Shown here: positions 21,238-33,109 of the stretch, in pieces
How the letters are laid out: each line of letters opens with the position of its first letter
Numbering within the stretch: the first letter of the stretch is position 1
Origin: Diphasiastrum complanatum
Taxonomy: Eukaryota; Streptophyta; Lycopodiopsida; Lycopodiales; Lycopodiaceae
Direction of reading: 5' to 3'
NCBI GenBank assembly: GCA_029204225.1
Contig: CM055114.1
Location: 16,265,502-16,329,501, forward strand
Length of the DNA: 64,000 bases
Notes under the pieces: model-generated
The model's database searches: none
The model's input: only the letters and a program-made list of their open reading frames with translations
Told to the model about the DNA's origin: nothing
Translations under genes and position numbers: made by a program

Positions 21238-23510
21238 CACATCAATGAATATATGTCCAATAAATTTCAAGTTTTTTGTGAGCTTGAAGGCATCAAAAGA
21301 GAGTTCTCTTGTGTCTACTCTCCATCACAAAATGGAGTGGCCGAGAGAAAGAATAGATCTCTATGTGAATGTGCAAAATCTATGAGAATTGAGACATCTT
21401 TGCCCAAAGATTTTTGGGGAGAAGCCATTAATTGTGCAAAATTATCTTTGCAATAGGCTCCCACATATAGCTCTTGGAGGAAAGTCACCATATGAAATCT
21501 TATATTTGAAGAAGCCTAAGGTTGATCACCTTAGAGTTTTTAGGCATATGCTTTGCCCGTATTCCCTTGGAAACAAGGAAGAAGGAAGATCCTAGTGCAT
21601 GCAAAGGGATCATGGTTGGATACTCATCTACCAAGAAGGCCTATAGAGTCTTTATACTCTCTACTTCTCAAGTTATTGAAAGTAGAGTTGTTGTCTTTCA
21701 TGAAGATCAACACTCATCTTTTGAACAAGCCGAGATCAAGAAGTCTATGGATGCATCACCAATTATTGATTTTGAAGACAATCATGATGTGATGGGGTTG
21801 AGATTTGAAGAAGACTCTCCTCGGATTTTCTCACCAAGAAGATCCATGAGAGATAGATCCGAGCCTAAGAGGCTCTCATATGTTGACAAAGGCCTTGATT
21901 CCACTAATTATGTTTTTTATGTCTCTCATGAAGAGCCAAAGAATGTACAACAGGCACTCAATACCAAGGAGTGGTATGATGCCATGAAGCAAGAGTATGA
22001 TGCATTAATCACCAACAATATTTGGGAGCTTGTGGATCCTCCATCCAACAAGCATGTGATTGGTTGCAAATGAGTATTTTGGATCAAGTTCAATCATGAT
22101 GGCACCATCAACAAGTATAAAGCAAGATTATGTGCCAAAGGATTTGCTCAAATCCATGGCTTTGATTATGAGGAGACCTTTGCATCATTCGATAGAAATC
22201 CAAAGACAAAAGAGCCCGTTGCAAAGATGGTGACAATAAGAATTCTTATTTCTCTTGCTTGTTTCTTCAAGTGGAAGGTGTTCCAATTAGATGTATCCAA
22301 TGCTTTTCTAAATGGTTATCTTGAGGAGGAGATCTATATGGAACAACCTCAAGGATTCATCAAGGATGAGTCCAAGGTGTGCTTGCTCTTCAAAAGTCTT
22401 TATGGACTCAAGCAAGCACCAAGATCATGGTATTCAAGACTTAATTCTTTTCTTATCTCACTAGGATTCACTCTTAGTGACTATGATCCTTCCATGTATC
22501 TAAAGTTTGTTGATAGCAATATTGTCAGTCTTCTAATTTATGTTGATGACATTATTCTTTGTGGAAGTTGTATCAAGCTAGCTAATGAAATGAAGCTAGC
22601 ACTTGGATGTGAGTTTAAAATGCAAGATCTAGGAGAGATACATTACATCCTAGAAATTGATTTTTACAAAAATCATGTCTTTATATGCCAATCTAGATAT
22701 GCTCACTCTATGTTGAAAAAATTCCATATGAAAAATTCTAAGAGCATAGATACTCCAATGGAGCAAATTGTAAAAGATCCTAATAAATGTGATGAAAGAT
22801 CCTTTGAGGACATCACACTTTTTAGGAGTCTTGTAGGCTCCTTGATTTGGCTTACCATTACTAGGCCCGATCTAAGTTTTTGTGTGCACAAATTGAGTCA
22901 ATTTATGCAAGATCCTAAGATCCATCATTGGAAGATGGCCAAGAGGATTCTAAGATATGTATCATCTTGTGATTATGGTCTACTCTATAAAAGTGAAGAT
23001 CTATCCATTATTAGCTACTGGGATTCAGACTTTGCAAGTGACAAGATGGATCGAAAGTCTATTAGTGCATACACTATCTTTCTTGGAGGCAATCTAATAT
23101 CTTGGCTTTCCAAAAAGCAAGATACTATATCTCTCTCTTCATGTGAGGCCGAGTACAAAGCACTCACTACAACTACCAAAGAAGTGCTTTGGATCAAGAG
23201 GTTATTAATGGAGCTAAAGTGCATCAAGGAGGATGATCTACCAATGATCAAGTGTGATAACATCTCGGCCCAAGCTCTTGCCAATAATCCCATATTTCAT
23301 GCAAGAAGCAAGCACATAGAAGTGGCACACCATTTTGTGAGAGAAAAGCTTATTGGAGGAGAAATCTATTTGGAGCATGTCAACTCGTCCTCTTGTATTG
23401 CCAATCTACTCACCAAGCCTTTGAGCAAAAGTGCTTTCATCAAGTTTTCTAATCTTGGAGTTATATCAAGATCAATGCTCAAATTTTCATAGATAATTTT
23501 TTACAAGGAG
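21238..23510 (+). pseudogene. C2 integrase, RT and RNase H
   Basis: Starts abruptly inside the integrase core (KFQVFCELEGIKREFS, QNGVAERKNRSLCEC) and continues through the integrase C-terminus, RT (FLNGYLEEEIYMEQPQGF, YGLKQAPRSWY, LLIYVDDIILCG) and RNase H (SDFASDKMDRKSISAY, SCEAEYKALT). Breaks: frameshifts near 21456 and 21541; a stop at 22071 where the family has Trp (CK*VF for CKWVF); and an in-frame 30-base insertion near 22188 that splits ETFAPVAKM. From 22227 the frame is open to the stop at 23490. Catalytic YVDD is intact, but the copy is dead as a whole. The polypurine region ttacaaggag precedes the LTR. Confidence 0.9.
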
Positions 23511-24112
23511 TGTGAAGAATTGCAAAAGATTATTTATGCTATATATAGGGGTCTTATGTTTTTTACATCAAGCATCTAGGTGGAGGATGTTGATAGGAAC
23601 AAATTTGGCATAGATGGCAAATTATGCATTTCCACTTGTAATGCCATTATTGAGCCAAAATAGAGTAAGAGGCTAAACTCATGTCAATTAGATTGCAGTG
23701 TAATGCCTTTGTTTGATGAATTCTAAGAGGTCCAATAGGATTTAGAGGTGGAACCATGTGAGGTCCAATAGGAATTTGAGGTGTGCTTGAATATAGTCCA
23801 ATAGAATTAAGAGGTGCATGGATCAATGGTCCAATAGGATTAAGAGATGACAAAGTGTGGTCCAATCATAGTTAAGCATAGTGGTAGCTCGTGGATCTAC
23901 TAGTATCATTGTACTCATTTTGGATCCAATAGATTTGGTGATTGTGTGGATTTTGAGTGTTATTGGATTTCTAGATTTCTCTCTCTACCCAAGAGCTCAT
24001 GATGGTTTTTCTCTCTCTACCCAAGGAGAGCAGCTTGATTTTACCTAGAATAATTTTTGAATACTTCCCACACGTGTGAGTGAGAGTTGGAAGTGATTGA
24101 ATGCATGTTGTA
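23511..24112 (+). repeat. C2 3' LTR, truncated at its end
   Basis: Begins TGTGAAGAATTGC. CCAAT array at 23731, 23764, 23797 and 23830 (33-bp period) plus a last box at 23861. CACACGTGTG at 24069. Compared with C1 it lacks the final stretch down to TTCAACA and joins element D at 24113. Confidence 0.88.
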
Positions 24113-25483
24113 GTTCACAAAAGTTTGCATTCTCATAAGAATTCAACTTGAAGATTCCACCATATCTAGATCCATTAGCTAGGATCTCATCATCTTTCTT
24201 GATAGAGCAAGTATTGGAGTTGAATTTTACATCACAACCACAATCAAGCAACTTTTTAACACTTATCAAGTTCTTTGTAAGCTTAGGAACAAAAAGAACA
24301 TTGGAAAGTGATAGAACTTTAGAAGAAGCAAGTTTCAATGGAATGTTGCCAATTCTTTCAATAGAGCATTCATGATCATTTGCAGTATAAATAGATCTTT
24401 TAAGTCCTTTATAAGGTACAATAGAGTCAAAAGACTCCTTTGAACAACACATATGTGAAGAGGCTCCACTATCGATGTACCAAGTTCCATCTTTCTTGAA
24501 GGGTGTTGAAGAAAAGCTTGACACCATGAGTGATCCTTCTCCATCACTTGCAATAAAGTCTTCTTCTTTCTCATTAGAGAGATTTGCTTGTCTGAGTTGA
24601 TTTTTTTTTTTTAAAACAATCAGAGGCATAGTGCCACTTCTTGCCAGAAAAGAAACACTTGACTTTCTTTTTCTTGGTCTTTGAAGTAGAAGGATGAGAT
24701 GAGTCATCCTCTACACCATCTTTGTCTCTGTCCTTGGCTTTGTCTTTGTTCAAAACTTGAGAAAACTGATTCTTGCTCCTCCCTTTATGCTTCTCCTTGA
24801 CAAAGAGAGCTTTGTCACTTTCAATATGCTCGCGTTTGTTCATCCTAGAAAGTTTGTAACTTCGCCTAGCTTCTTCAGAGATGAGAATTCCTTGAAGAGT
24901 TTCCAAATTGGGCAACTCCTCCTTTATGGCAAAGGATTGAACAAGATTATCATAGTCTTCTTTTAAGCCATTTAGAATGACTTGTACTAGCTCATCTTGA
25001 TTGATTGTGACACCAACACAAGCAAGCTCTCTATGAAGATCTTCTACTCTCAAAATATAATTTGATGCACTCTCCTCACTTCTTTGAAAGCTTTGAAAAA
25101 TCTGATTTCTTAGAGTGAGTATTCTAGAAGTGTTCTTGGCTTCATAGATGGACTTAAGTGCATCCCAAGCTTCTTTATCAATGGCGCAAGATCCTATTTC
25201 TCTTAGAATATCATTAGAGACATTCATTTTTAATGAGATGTAGAGCCATTCTAGCTCTCTTCCTATACTTTGGTATTTCAAGCTGTGCTTGAGACTCCTC
25301 CTCAATACTAAGTACTATGTCCATAACATCCTGGAGTATTAAAACTGACTCCATCCTAACCTTCCATATTGAGTAATGGGGAGAACTAAGTCTTTCACTT
25401 GGTTCTAAGAGATATCCTCCTACAGGTGCCATATTGTGAAGACTTCTTGTTATTGGACAATTATATGTTTGAGCTTGTTCCAA
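24113..25483 (-). pseudogene. Element D: copia gag and protease region
   Basis: Minus-strand gag begins at a start preceding MAPVGGYLLEPSERLSS; HYSIWKVRMESVLI corresponds to the A family's NYSTWKVRMESLLE. After a shift near 25240, gag continues with NVSNDILREIG and SRILTLRNQIFQSFQR. The zinc knuckle is damaged (CFFSGKKWHYASDC: the second Cys is Ser and Gly-His is Trp-His). A T-run near 24600 shifts the frame. Protease reads WYIDSGASSHMC, then FVPKLTKNLISVKKLL and NGSRYGGIFKLN, ending at the C2 LTR. Related to B, C and P by the RYGGIFKL segment. Confidence 0.88.
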
Positions 25484-25855
25484 TCAGACTTGTTGTTGCT
25501 ACTCTCTTTCACTATAGGTATTTTCAAGGGTGTACTACCTTCATATGTGAGAAACTTGCAACTGTATTTGAGATAGATCTCAAATATTCCACAAAATAAG
25601 ATAATCTAGATCAGCCTCTAAAAATGGATTGAGGCACATAGACAAGTTTTGATTCTACTTTTGGCATGTGTTAGATGCTCCAAAAGAAAACACTAACAAC
25701 CAAATTTTGATCTTTAAATCGATTGTTCAATAGGGGTGGAGGTGACCCTTGTTCCAAATTGCCAACACATTTGTAAAATCACATTCCCCCTTGTCAAAAC
25801 TCCGTTGTGACCAGTTCATTATTTCGAACGGGTGTTTTTTTTTCTATGTTTACTC
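25484..25855. other. No gene seen
   Basis: Probably leader of element D at its left side (minus strand). It has no primer-binding site, LTR end or credible reading frame that I can defend. Confidence 0.4.
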
Positions 25856-25859
25856 TTCT

Positions 25860-26670
25860 TTTTATGCTTCCTAATTTTTTCTCGTTATCAGAAGATGATG
25901 AGTCAGAGCTTGAGTCACTAGAAGTGGATAACTTTGAACCAATATCCGAATCAGGATCCGATACATCACTTCCTCTATGATGTTTGCTATGTGTACGATA
26001 TTCTTCCTCGTTTTCTCCTTCTCTAATTGTCGAGCCACCTCAACAATGCATTCTAATCCTTGTCCATGCAAGGATGTGGTTTCCCTCCTAAGCACTTTAT
26101 GCAGCCCATGTCAAAAATTATTGGACACGTTTAGCATCTGTCAATGGTTCTTGAAGTCACTTCTCTAGTACTTTGGACCATTGAATATATGCTAGTAAAT
26201 TTTTTCTCTTTCATTGTTTGATCGATTGGAGCTTATCCAATATTTCTTCGTCCTCATGTTCTTTTTTATTCCACTTCAAAAAATCTCTTCTTAAATCCTT
26301 CAAAGGTGAAATTCCTGTAACCCATACTGAGAATACCATTGTAGTGCATTTCCTTTCAACGTAGTTGGAAATAATTCCAACTTATGAATATCCTCTGTCT
26401 CACGATTCGCTTGGCACACAACTAAAAACTAATGTATGTCCATATATGAGTCATTGTGCTTCTTTCCCTTGAAACATTGACATGTCGTTGTGCATGTACA
26501 TCCTACCGGTATCGCATCCATGCCCCAAAGTACCGTAGTTCTACCAGGATCAGAAGTACTAGCCCTACAGGACATTAGTGACAAGTCCTCAACACTCAAT
26601 GGTAACCCAATCCACAGCTGAAAATTGTTGCTATCCAAAAAGGTGGAAGGGGGTAACATTAGCGCCTATT
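25860..26670 (-). pseudogene. Ty3/gypsy-type gag relic
   Basis: On the minus strand CFKGKKHNDSYMDIH leads, after one stop, into FLVVCQANRETEDIHKLELF and PTTLKGNALQWYSQYG. The pattern E-x-HKxxLFPTTLKGxAxxWY is typical of the Ty3/gypsy Gag core. Downstream the frame is broken by stops. A later open piece (26095-25871) includes ECIVEVARQLEKEKTRK. No protease or RT follows. It stands alone between copia pieces D and K. Confidence 0.65.
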
Positions 26671-26679
26671 TACCCAACT

Positions 26680-27201
26680 CTGTATAGGTTCTAAAAAATA
26701 CTAATGTGATCAAATTCCTTCAAAACCATCTTACAATATGCAATGAACATCAATAAAAATAGCAGATTAACATCATGACATTGAACAATAACTAGCATTA
26801 CACTAACAGTAGCTTATGAAGTGTTACATGAAAAATATACTCCATTAGTCCAAAACGATTGTTAGACTAATACAATAGAGCCTACAACACAGTTCCTCAT
26901 TGTCGCTGTTCAAAAGGCCTTAAGCAAGGTCAATACTTCTTGTCGTCTGTAGCTTTGACATAAAAATTGTAAGGCAAAACTCTCTTGACTTTACTTCACG
27001 TCTAAAATACAATAGCTTACTGTTTTTGTACGGACAACAACTTCATTTTATCTTATGTTTGATGTTTGGTCAAGTTCTTATTCAGTTTGTATCACTTTCA
27101 TTAAGTAGATGCTGATTTTTCTATAATGCAAATGTATAAATTGTGTTGACTTTCATACCAAAGATCAAGAGGACAAATTTGATTCATATTTCTTCACATG
27201 A
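26680..27201 (+). repeat. Likely 5' LTR of element K (left end not found)
   Basis: Inferred only from the primer-binding site that follows. The sequence ends TTTCTTCACATGA. No second copy in the window allows the start to be placed, and no reading frame is seen. Confidence 0.4.
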
Positions 27202-27213
27202 TGGTATCATGGC
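27202..27213 (+). other. Element K primer-binding site, degenerate
   Basis: TGGTATCATGGC, two mismatches from the iMet-type TGGTATCAGAGC, with the gag start 540 bases downstream. Confidence 0.6.
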
Positions 27214-27754
27214 TTGTGTTGTAGGTTATGAAAGGAGCAATCACATGTGTCAAAGATTTGGAAGAGTTTCTATCTCTAGAGCATGCTAGAAGTGTTTCTA
27301 CTCAAAAATCAAGAATTTTGCATATGTAGAATCGATCTTTTGTAGATCAAAACTCAATTTAGGTTTATGAACTTGATGCATTAGGAAAGCTTCATTGGAG
27401 GCTACAAGATTCTATATTAAGTTTTAGGCAATTGCATGTAGAATCTGAGATATTCAATTTTTTGTGATTTTGTCAAAACCCTTATTTTGATTGGATCTCT
27501 ATTTTGTGAGGTTGTTGGATTTCAATATAGTGTGCTTCAATCTTAGAGAGTGGCAAGATTCATTAGATTGTTGGTAGATGATAGGTTGATCAAGATTTCT
27601 ACATTCTATGTGTTGATTTGCCAGTTATAAGTGCAAGAAGAGAATTGAGAATTTCCATATCTTTGTGATTTCCTTTTGGAAATATTTTTTGTATTTCAAA
27701 AGAGTGCTTTGTGCATTGGAATAGGTTGATAGAGAAATATGAAGTCATTGCAAC

Positions 27755-27833
27755 ATGGCTACAATGAGTGGATTCATGTTGGAGGGCAATGAGAAGCTTA
27801 CCTCATCCAACTACTCTATATGGAAGGTGAATA
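27755..27833 (+). pseudogene. Element K gag N-terminus
   Basis: ATG followed by TMSGFMLEGNEKLTSSNY and SIWKV, the same gag start as in families A, D and F, then an abrupt end where minus-strand element I leader begins. Only about 26 codons survive. The leader between primer site and ATG is intact. Confidence 0.75.
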
Positions 27834-28866
27834 GAACTAATTTGAGTTTCATACATACTATGTCAATTTTTGCTCAACAAATTGAATTCAATCACTCCTA
27901 TTGGATTCCACCAATTACTCTACCTCTTAAGACTTGGAATGAAATTCAAAATCAAAAGTTGTGATTTTTCTCACTAAGATATTGTGCTTCAAAGAGCTAA
28001 TGCCGCTTAGAAAGATTTGATCACCTAGGAAAAGACAAATTCTTCACCAATAACAACACATAATGAGCTTCTAGATCTTGCCCTCTACAAAGGAAGGAAC
28101 TCTTAGAAAATTGGATCTCTCTCTACACATTTGTCATAGACACCTTAATGACTCTTTTCAAACCTTACAATCACTCAAACAAATTTAGTAGGGTTGAACA
28201 ATGTGACTTGGATCTCAATCTCTTTTCTAGAACTCTCAATTGAAGCCAATCTATGTCAAATTCTACAAAAGATTTGCATAGATGCTCTATATGCACTAGA
28301 AACTCTCAAAGGTTTCACTTGGAGGACAGATCCAAAGATGTTTTCTAGCAAATTGATGCTTCTAAACTTGACCCTATCACTCTTGAACAAATCTAGAGTG
28401 ATGGTACAATGGATTTCAACCTCTCACCTTGCATATCACTCCTTAATCTATGATTTTTAGCAAAATCTCTCTCAACTTCAACATGCACTCAAAAAATCAG
28501 AGATAATCAATTAATGCACCTAATTCAAGCTTCAAATTCAATTTCTTGGCTGATCTAATCCAAGAACTAATCAAGGGATTAGATTCTCTATAGAAAATAC
28601 TTGATTTTGCACCAAAAATTTCTCAAATTGGGTGTGTGAGTCAAATTGTACAAATTTTTGAATTTTATTAGCCAAAACCGGAGCTGTATGGCCTCACACG
28701 TGTGAAAAGGGTTCCTACAGCCCACAACAAGTTCTGTTCCAAAAAGTTTGAGAATATCTATCAAAGCCAACTCGCTACCCAAAATTTGACTAGTTTCCAA
28801 AAAACTGCTAATTTTGGCTTTGATTTGGATTAACCCTATCAATTTCAACAAAACCTCTTGTACTAG
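27834..28866 (-). other. Element I leader, no gag
   Basis: Minus-strand sequence downstream of the element I primer-binding site. It carries CACACGTGTG at 28695. No gag is reached before the break at 27833. Short open frames here look accidental. Confidence 0.5.
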
Positions 28867-28878
28867 GCTCTGATACCA
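28867..28878 (-). other. Element I primer-binding site
   Basis: TGGTATCAGAGC on the minus strand, directly after the LTR end. Confidence 0.9.
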
Positions 28879-29710
28879 TGTGCAAAAAGTACAAAAAGGA
28901 CCAAGAGTGGATCCTAATCTGATCCTCAAGAGGGATTGGATATTAGATTTACTTGATCTATCAATCTACATAAGATTAAGATCAATCTAGATCAATTCTA
29001 GACATAAAATCCAAACAAAAACAATCATTTATTGAAGGTAAATGTACTTGCTGGTTTCACACGTGTGAAACTCTGTTAGGGTACAGAATCCAACCTGAAA
29101 ATCAAGTACACATTGATAGAACCTTAAAACAATCAAAACAAATGTAGACAAATGGAGAGAATCACTCAAAATTGCTTCCTAAACCAAGATTGGTGTCTCA
29201 CAATGATTATGGCCAAATGTGGCTCTATATATACAATAAGTGGGAGCTCGTGGTACTGATCATCCCTCTGATCCCACATGTGTGAAGGTGCTTTGTCATA
29301 TGATGATTCATCATGCAAAACTGACACTTGGACAAAACCTTCTATTTTGGGCACTTTTGGTCCATTTTCCTTCTATATGGAGATCTACTTGGAAATCTTC
29401 TAGAATTCAAAATTTGCCTACTTCAGCTTATTCCACAAGTGTGAGCTATCCTCTACACATGGGATATGACACCTAACCAAAATTTTGGCTCATGCAATCA
29501 ATAGATTGATGCCATGTGTCATATATCTAGAAAACTAGTTTTTGGCCTTTTTAGCCACTAGAACTTGAATTAAATCATATGTACAACCTATATGATTATG
29601 GTACATGACAAGTACACTATTTTCACACGTGGGAACAGGCTCCACACATGTGTGTTTATCTATGTACAAGATTTTTGGCCTCTACCAAGCTTATTTTTGC
29701 ATTTTTCACA
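28879..29710 (-). repeat. Element I 5' LTR (832 bp)
   Basis: Minus strand begins TGTGAAAAATGC and ends TTTTTGCACA. Shares order and blocks with the J LTR at 57.6-58.4 kb (gtggagcctgttccca, tgctggtttcaca, caaatggagaga). TATA candidate: CTCTATATATACA at about 29223. CACACGTGTG at 29058, plus CACATGTGTG sites. It cuts element L's RNase H; ATACT at 29711 is the likely target duplication, its partner not visible. Confidence 0.85.
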
Positions 29711-30200
29711 ATACTGTTTGTATGATAGTAACTAAGTACAATATCTTGGTTCTGAACCTTCTCTCTAAGAAAATGACATTGAACTTCTATATGCTTGGTT
29801 CTATTATGAGTGTATGGGTTCAGAGATAGAGCTATACAGCTCTGATTGTTGTACTAGAGTATTGTTGGACCGATCTGTGGGAATTGTAGATCCTTCAATA
29901 GCCTTCTTAGCCCAAAAATCTCCTTCACTGTTGATGTAGCTGCAACATATTTGGATTATGTGGAGGACAACGAAATGCATTTCTTCTTTTGGCTGTTCCA
30001 TGAAATGGGTCCTCCTGCAAGGAAACCAATATATCCTGATGTGGATTTCTTGATTCAGATCCTTTAACCACTAAGCGAGCCTTCCATTTGGATATTGATC
30101 CATCTGGCTTAAGCTTTAGCTTGAAGATCCATTTAGAGTCAATAGAGTAAATTGGTTAGACTGGTGCAATTTACATACCAAATTCTTTAACCAATTTACA
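29711..30200 (-). pseudogene. Element L: RT start fused to RNase H
   Basis: Minus strand: SKWIFKLKLKPDGSISKWKA (RT N-terminus), then a jump within about 40 bases to KSTSGYIGFLAGGPISWNSQ and KEIFGLRRLLKDLQF, HNRTKHIEVQCHFLREKV (RNase H). The whole central RT including YVDD is deleted. Cut at 29710 by the element I LTR. Near 30167-30235 the 15-mer aatttacataccaaa is present about three times, a local duplication. Confidence 0.75.
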
Positions 30201-30279
30201 TACCAAATAGACTTGTGCAATCTACATACCAAATGCTCTTGGCCTTGAAAGACGTAACTATTGACTCTAAGAATTAGGC

Positions 30280-31136
30280 CCGTATAAGGGCCTTGATTCT
30301 CTAACCAGTCTAATTCTCAGCATATTGCTTGAATTCTTTGAAGTAATTGAATGCTTTTGATTTGTTCTTTATGAACATGACTCTGGTGAACCGTGAGAAG
30401 TCATCAATAAATGTAACGAAATATAGAGCCTGACGCAAAGAGGGTACGCTCATAGGACCACATAAGTCACTATGAATTAGTGACAGAATGGACTTCGCCC
30501 TTTAGGCTTGTCCTCTTGGAAATTTTGTTCTAGGTTGTTTCCCTAGTAGAAATTTTCACATACAGTCTGATTAATTGTAGAAACAACATTGATATTCATA
30601 TCCTTGACCAATTTGTTATGATGCATGTATAAGATTGAACGCATGTTTAAGTGACCTAGTCTTTGATGCCAAACATGAGCATCAGAGTTACTCATAGTAA
30701 GTGCATAATCATGACTCAAGATATATAGATTTCTTTCTCCATTAGAATTCCCATAAAAAATAGTACATCGACTAATAGTAAACAAAGCTCTATAGCCTTG
30801 AACAGTGATATTGCTAATAGACAATAAGTTCTTTGTTAACTTGGGTACTTAAAGTACACCATCTAACTGTCTAGTGATGTCGTCAGGGAACTAAAGTCAG
30901 AAAGTGTCTTGGCCTTTGACTTTGTGGGAGCTCGAGTCACCAAAGAAAATGTACTTTGAGTCTGTTGTTGTGAGAGTAGAAAATAGGTTTCTACATGGCG
31001 TCATGTGTTGTGAAGCACCTAAATCAAGATACCATTGACAAGCATCTCTACTTGGTTGGTCTTGTACCATCAGCGCCTTGTCATTCTCTTGTGGATTTTT
31101 GACAGAGGCAGAACCTTCGTCTTGGTGTTGCTGCAT
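30280..31136 (-). pseudogene. Element L: protease and integrase start
   Basis: Minus strand: protease WYLDLGASQHMT (Gly for Asp/Ser variation: DLG instead of DSG), GDSSSHKVKGQDTF, then VWHQRLGHLNMRSIL (integrase zinc region), then DLCGPMSVPSLRQALYFVTF and IDDFSRFTRVMFIKN (first catalytic Asp, central Asp region). Broken by stops near 30540 and 30850. Integrase after FKEFKQYAEN is deleted. Confidence 0.75.
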
Positions 31137-31149
31137 CTTCTTCTTCGCT

Positions 31150-31943
31150 TCATTATGCTTGAGGATGTGACAATCCTTAATGTCGTGGTTTGATCTTTTG
31201 CAATATCTGCAAAAGAGTTTGGTCTTGGATGGTTGTTGTTATCTATGCTTTTGTTGTTGCTGTTGTGTTGAATATGGCTGCTCTGCCTTTGTTTTCTTGT
31301 CCTTGAAATTCTTCTTCTTGGATTGCTGCTTATTAGAGTACAATGCCATTGACTTGGTACTCGTTGTTGATAAGCTCTTTCTCCTAACTTCTTCCTATAA
31401 TAGACTTGTTGTCATCTTCTGAAGAGACAGCGCAGGAGTATTGTTTAAAAGCAATATTAGATTATTGTAGGAGGATGAAAGACTAGCAAGAAGAGACATC
31501 GTTGAGTCTTCTTTTGATATAGAAAAACCTATTGCAACAAGTTGATTCAGCAATTGTTTGAATTCATTCAGGTGATCATTGACTGAGGTGCCTTCGCTCA
31601 TTTTGAGTGTAAGTACCTTCTTCCTCAGAAAGAGACGATTCAATACATTTGAAGTCTCGTAGCTACTTGTTAGGATATCCCACGCTTGTCTGGAGGTGGT
31701 ACTACTTGATACATGAGCAATCTGAGTGTCCTTCATATTCAAGGATACAATGGGAAGTGCTTTGCCATCCTTTGCTTCTCATGTTGGGAGCAATTCAGGT
31801 TCTGCTGGTCTGATTATTGATCGGTTTACGTATCCCCATAGCTCTTTCTCGATTAAGATCATCCTCATCTTGAATTTCCACATGTGGAAATCATCTCCAT
31901 TGACCTTGTTGATTAGACGAATCTCTGATGTTGAGCCATCCAT
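31150..31943 (-). pseudogene. Element L gag
   Basis: The minus-strand start ATG precedes DGSTSEIRLINKVNGDDF and HMWKFKMRMILIEKELWGY, a UBN2-type copia gag. After a break near 31770 it goes on with TSSYETSNVLNRLFLRKKVL and FKQLLNQLVAIGFSISKED. The zinc-knuckle part near 31200 is a degraded Cys/His stretch. This gag is a lineage separate from family A. Confidence 0.75.
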
Positions 31944-32054
31944 TAAAATCGAGAAACAGAGATAGAACACAAACAGAAGGAACTAGCTCTATAGAACAAG
32001 AACGTATTAAGTTCTATTATAAATCTTAAAACTCTAGTAATCCAATAAGCCAAC

Positions 32055-32112
32055 GTTCTGATACCAGTTTGTTGGCTCTTGAAATGTCACCTAATTATCA
32101 GCTCTGATACCA
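32055..32112 (-). other. Two primer-binding-site-like sequences in tandem (element L)
   Basis: Minus strand shows TGGTATCAGAGC (32101-32112) and, 34 bases further, TGGTATCAGAAC (32055-32066). Each is preceded by an LTR-like end: TGTTGGC...GCCAACA bracket 32070-32135. Either site could be the true one. Confidence 0.65.
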
Positions 32113-32670
32113 CATTTATTGGCTGAATGCCAACAGATGAAAGACAACAATGAAAGAACAGTGATAACTGTGTTTAATAGGATCATGGATTACTTAGAGA
32201 ACGAAGATCATGAACTCTTCAGTTGTGTTGAATAGGATTATCAATGTAGGAGTCTTAGACTGCCATGAAAGCGAGATCGCAGAAATGATTAGGCGTTGCA
32301 ATCTTGTTTTGCTAATAACCTGATATAAAGAGAATGTAAAAATAACTTAGGCATCAAGACGGCCATACATTTATCTTATAATGATGTTTGTGTAAGAGGA
32401 GTGAGAGTTAATTTCATTCAACAAGAATGCAAAGATGTAGAACAATAGCAAATATATAGAATAAAATTGTAGTAACAACGATCAGACCACAATACAATTG
32501 CACTAATAAGCGCGTGGTCCTACTTACCAAGTCAAATCAATTGCTACAGTTCTGAATATCTCTCTCTCTATATATAATCACTAACCCTGAGGAGTCAGCT
32601 ACTAAAAGACCAATTTTGGTCATAGATCTATCTCTTTGATCTTCATCCATCATTGATTCAATCGCTCATT

Positions 32671-32743
<73 letters not shown>

Positions 32744-32820
32744 CAACTAGAAGATCTTGCATTATTCTAGCTTTACATTTACAAGATCACTTAACAGACT
32801 AATTAGAACAATTGTTATTG
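32070..32820 (-). repeat. Element L 5' LTR (outer end uncertain)
   Basis: Sequence upstream of the L primer site on the minus strand, without reading frames. It includes the long AT microsatellite. The outer end is placed only approximately, before the TGTCG-motif region. Confidence 0.5.
32674..32742. repeat. (AT)n microsatellite, about 69 bp
   Basis: Uninterrupted alternating A and T. Length is liable to vary between individuals and to assembly error. Confidence 0.98.
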
Positions 32821-32859
32821 GAGCGTGAAGACGTGGACAGTCTGTACTTGGAATCCTGT

Positions 32860-33045
32860 GTATTTCTGCGGAGTGTCGAGTTTTTTGCCTGTGTAAAATT
32901 GTAGTGTCACATTTTTCACATGTTTTTTTCCAAGGCAGTGTCGCATTTCTGGAAGTGTCTGAAATGGCCTAAAAGCTGATTTAACACAAGTGCTGCAAAA
33001 ATAAAGGCGATAGTGTCGAGTGTCGAGGTTTTTGCCTGTCAGAAA
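32860..33045 (+). repeat. Recurrent TGTCG(A/C)(A/G)TTTTT motif, first cluster
   Basis: GTGTCGAGTTTTTTGCC near 32873, GTGTCACATTTTTCAC near 32903, GTGTCGCATTTCTGG near 32937 and GTGTCGAGTGTCGAGGTTTTTGCC-type text near 33013. A second, larger cluster is at 46.04-46.44 kb. Function unknown. Confidence 0.6.
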
Positions 33046-33109
33046 TTGCGAGCAAAAATTCAGACTGTAGCGACAATCAGTCCAAAAATGCAGACAATTG
33101 AAAAACGGT

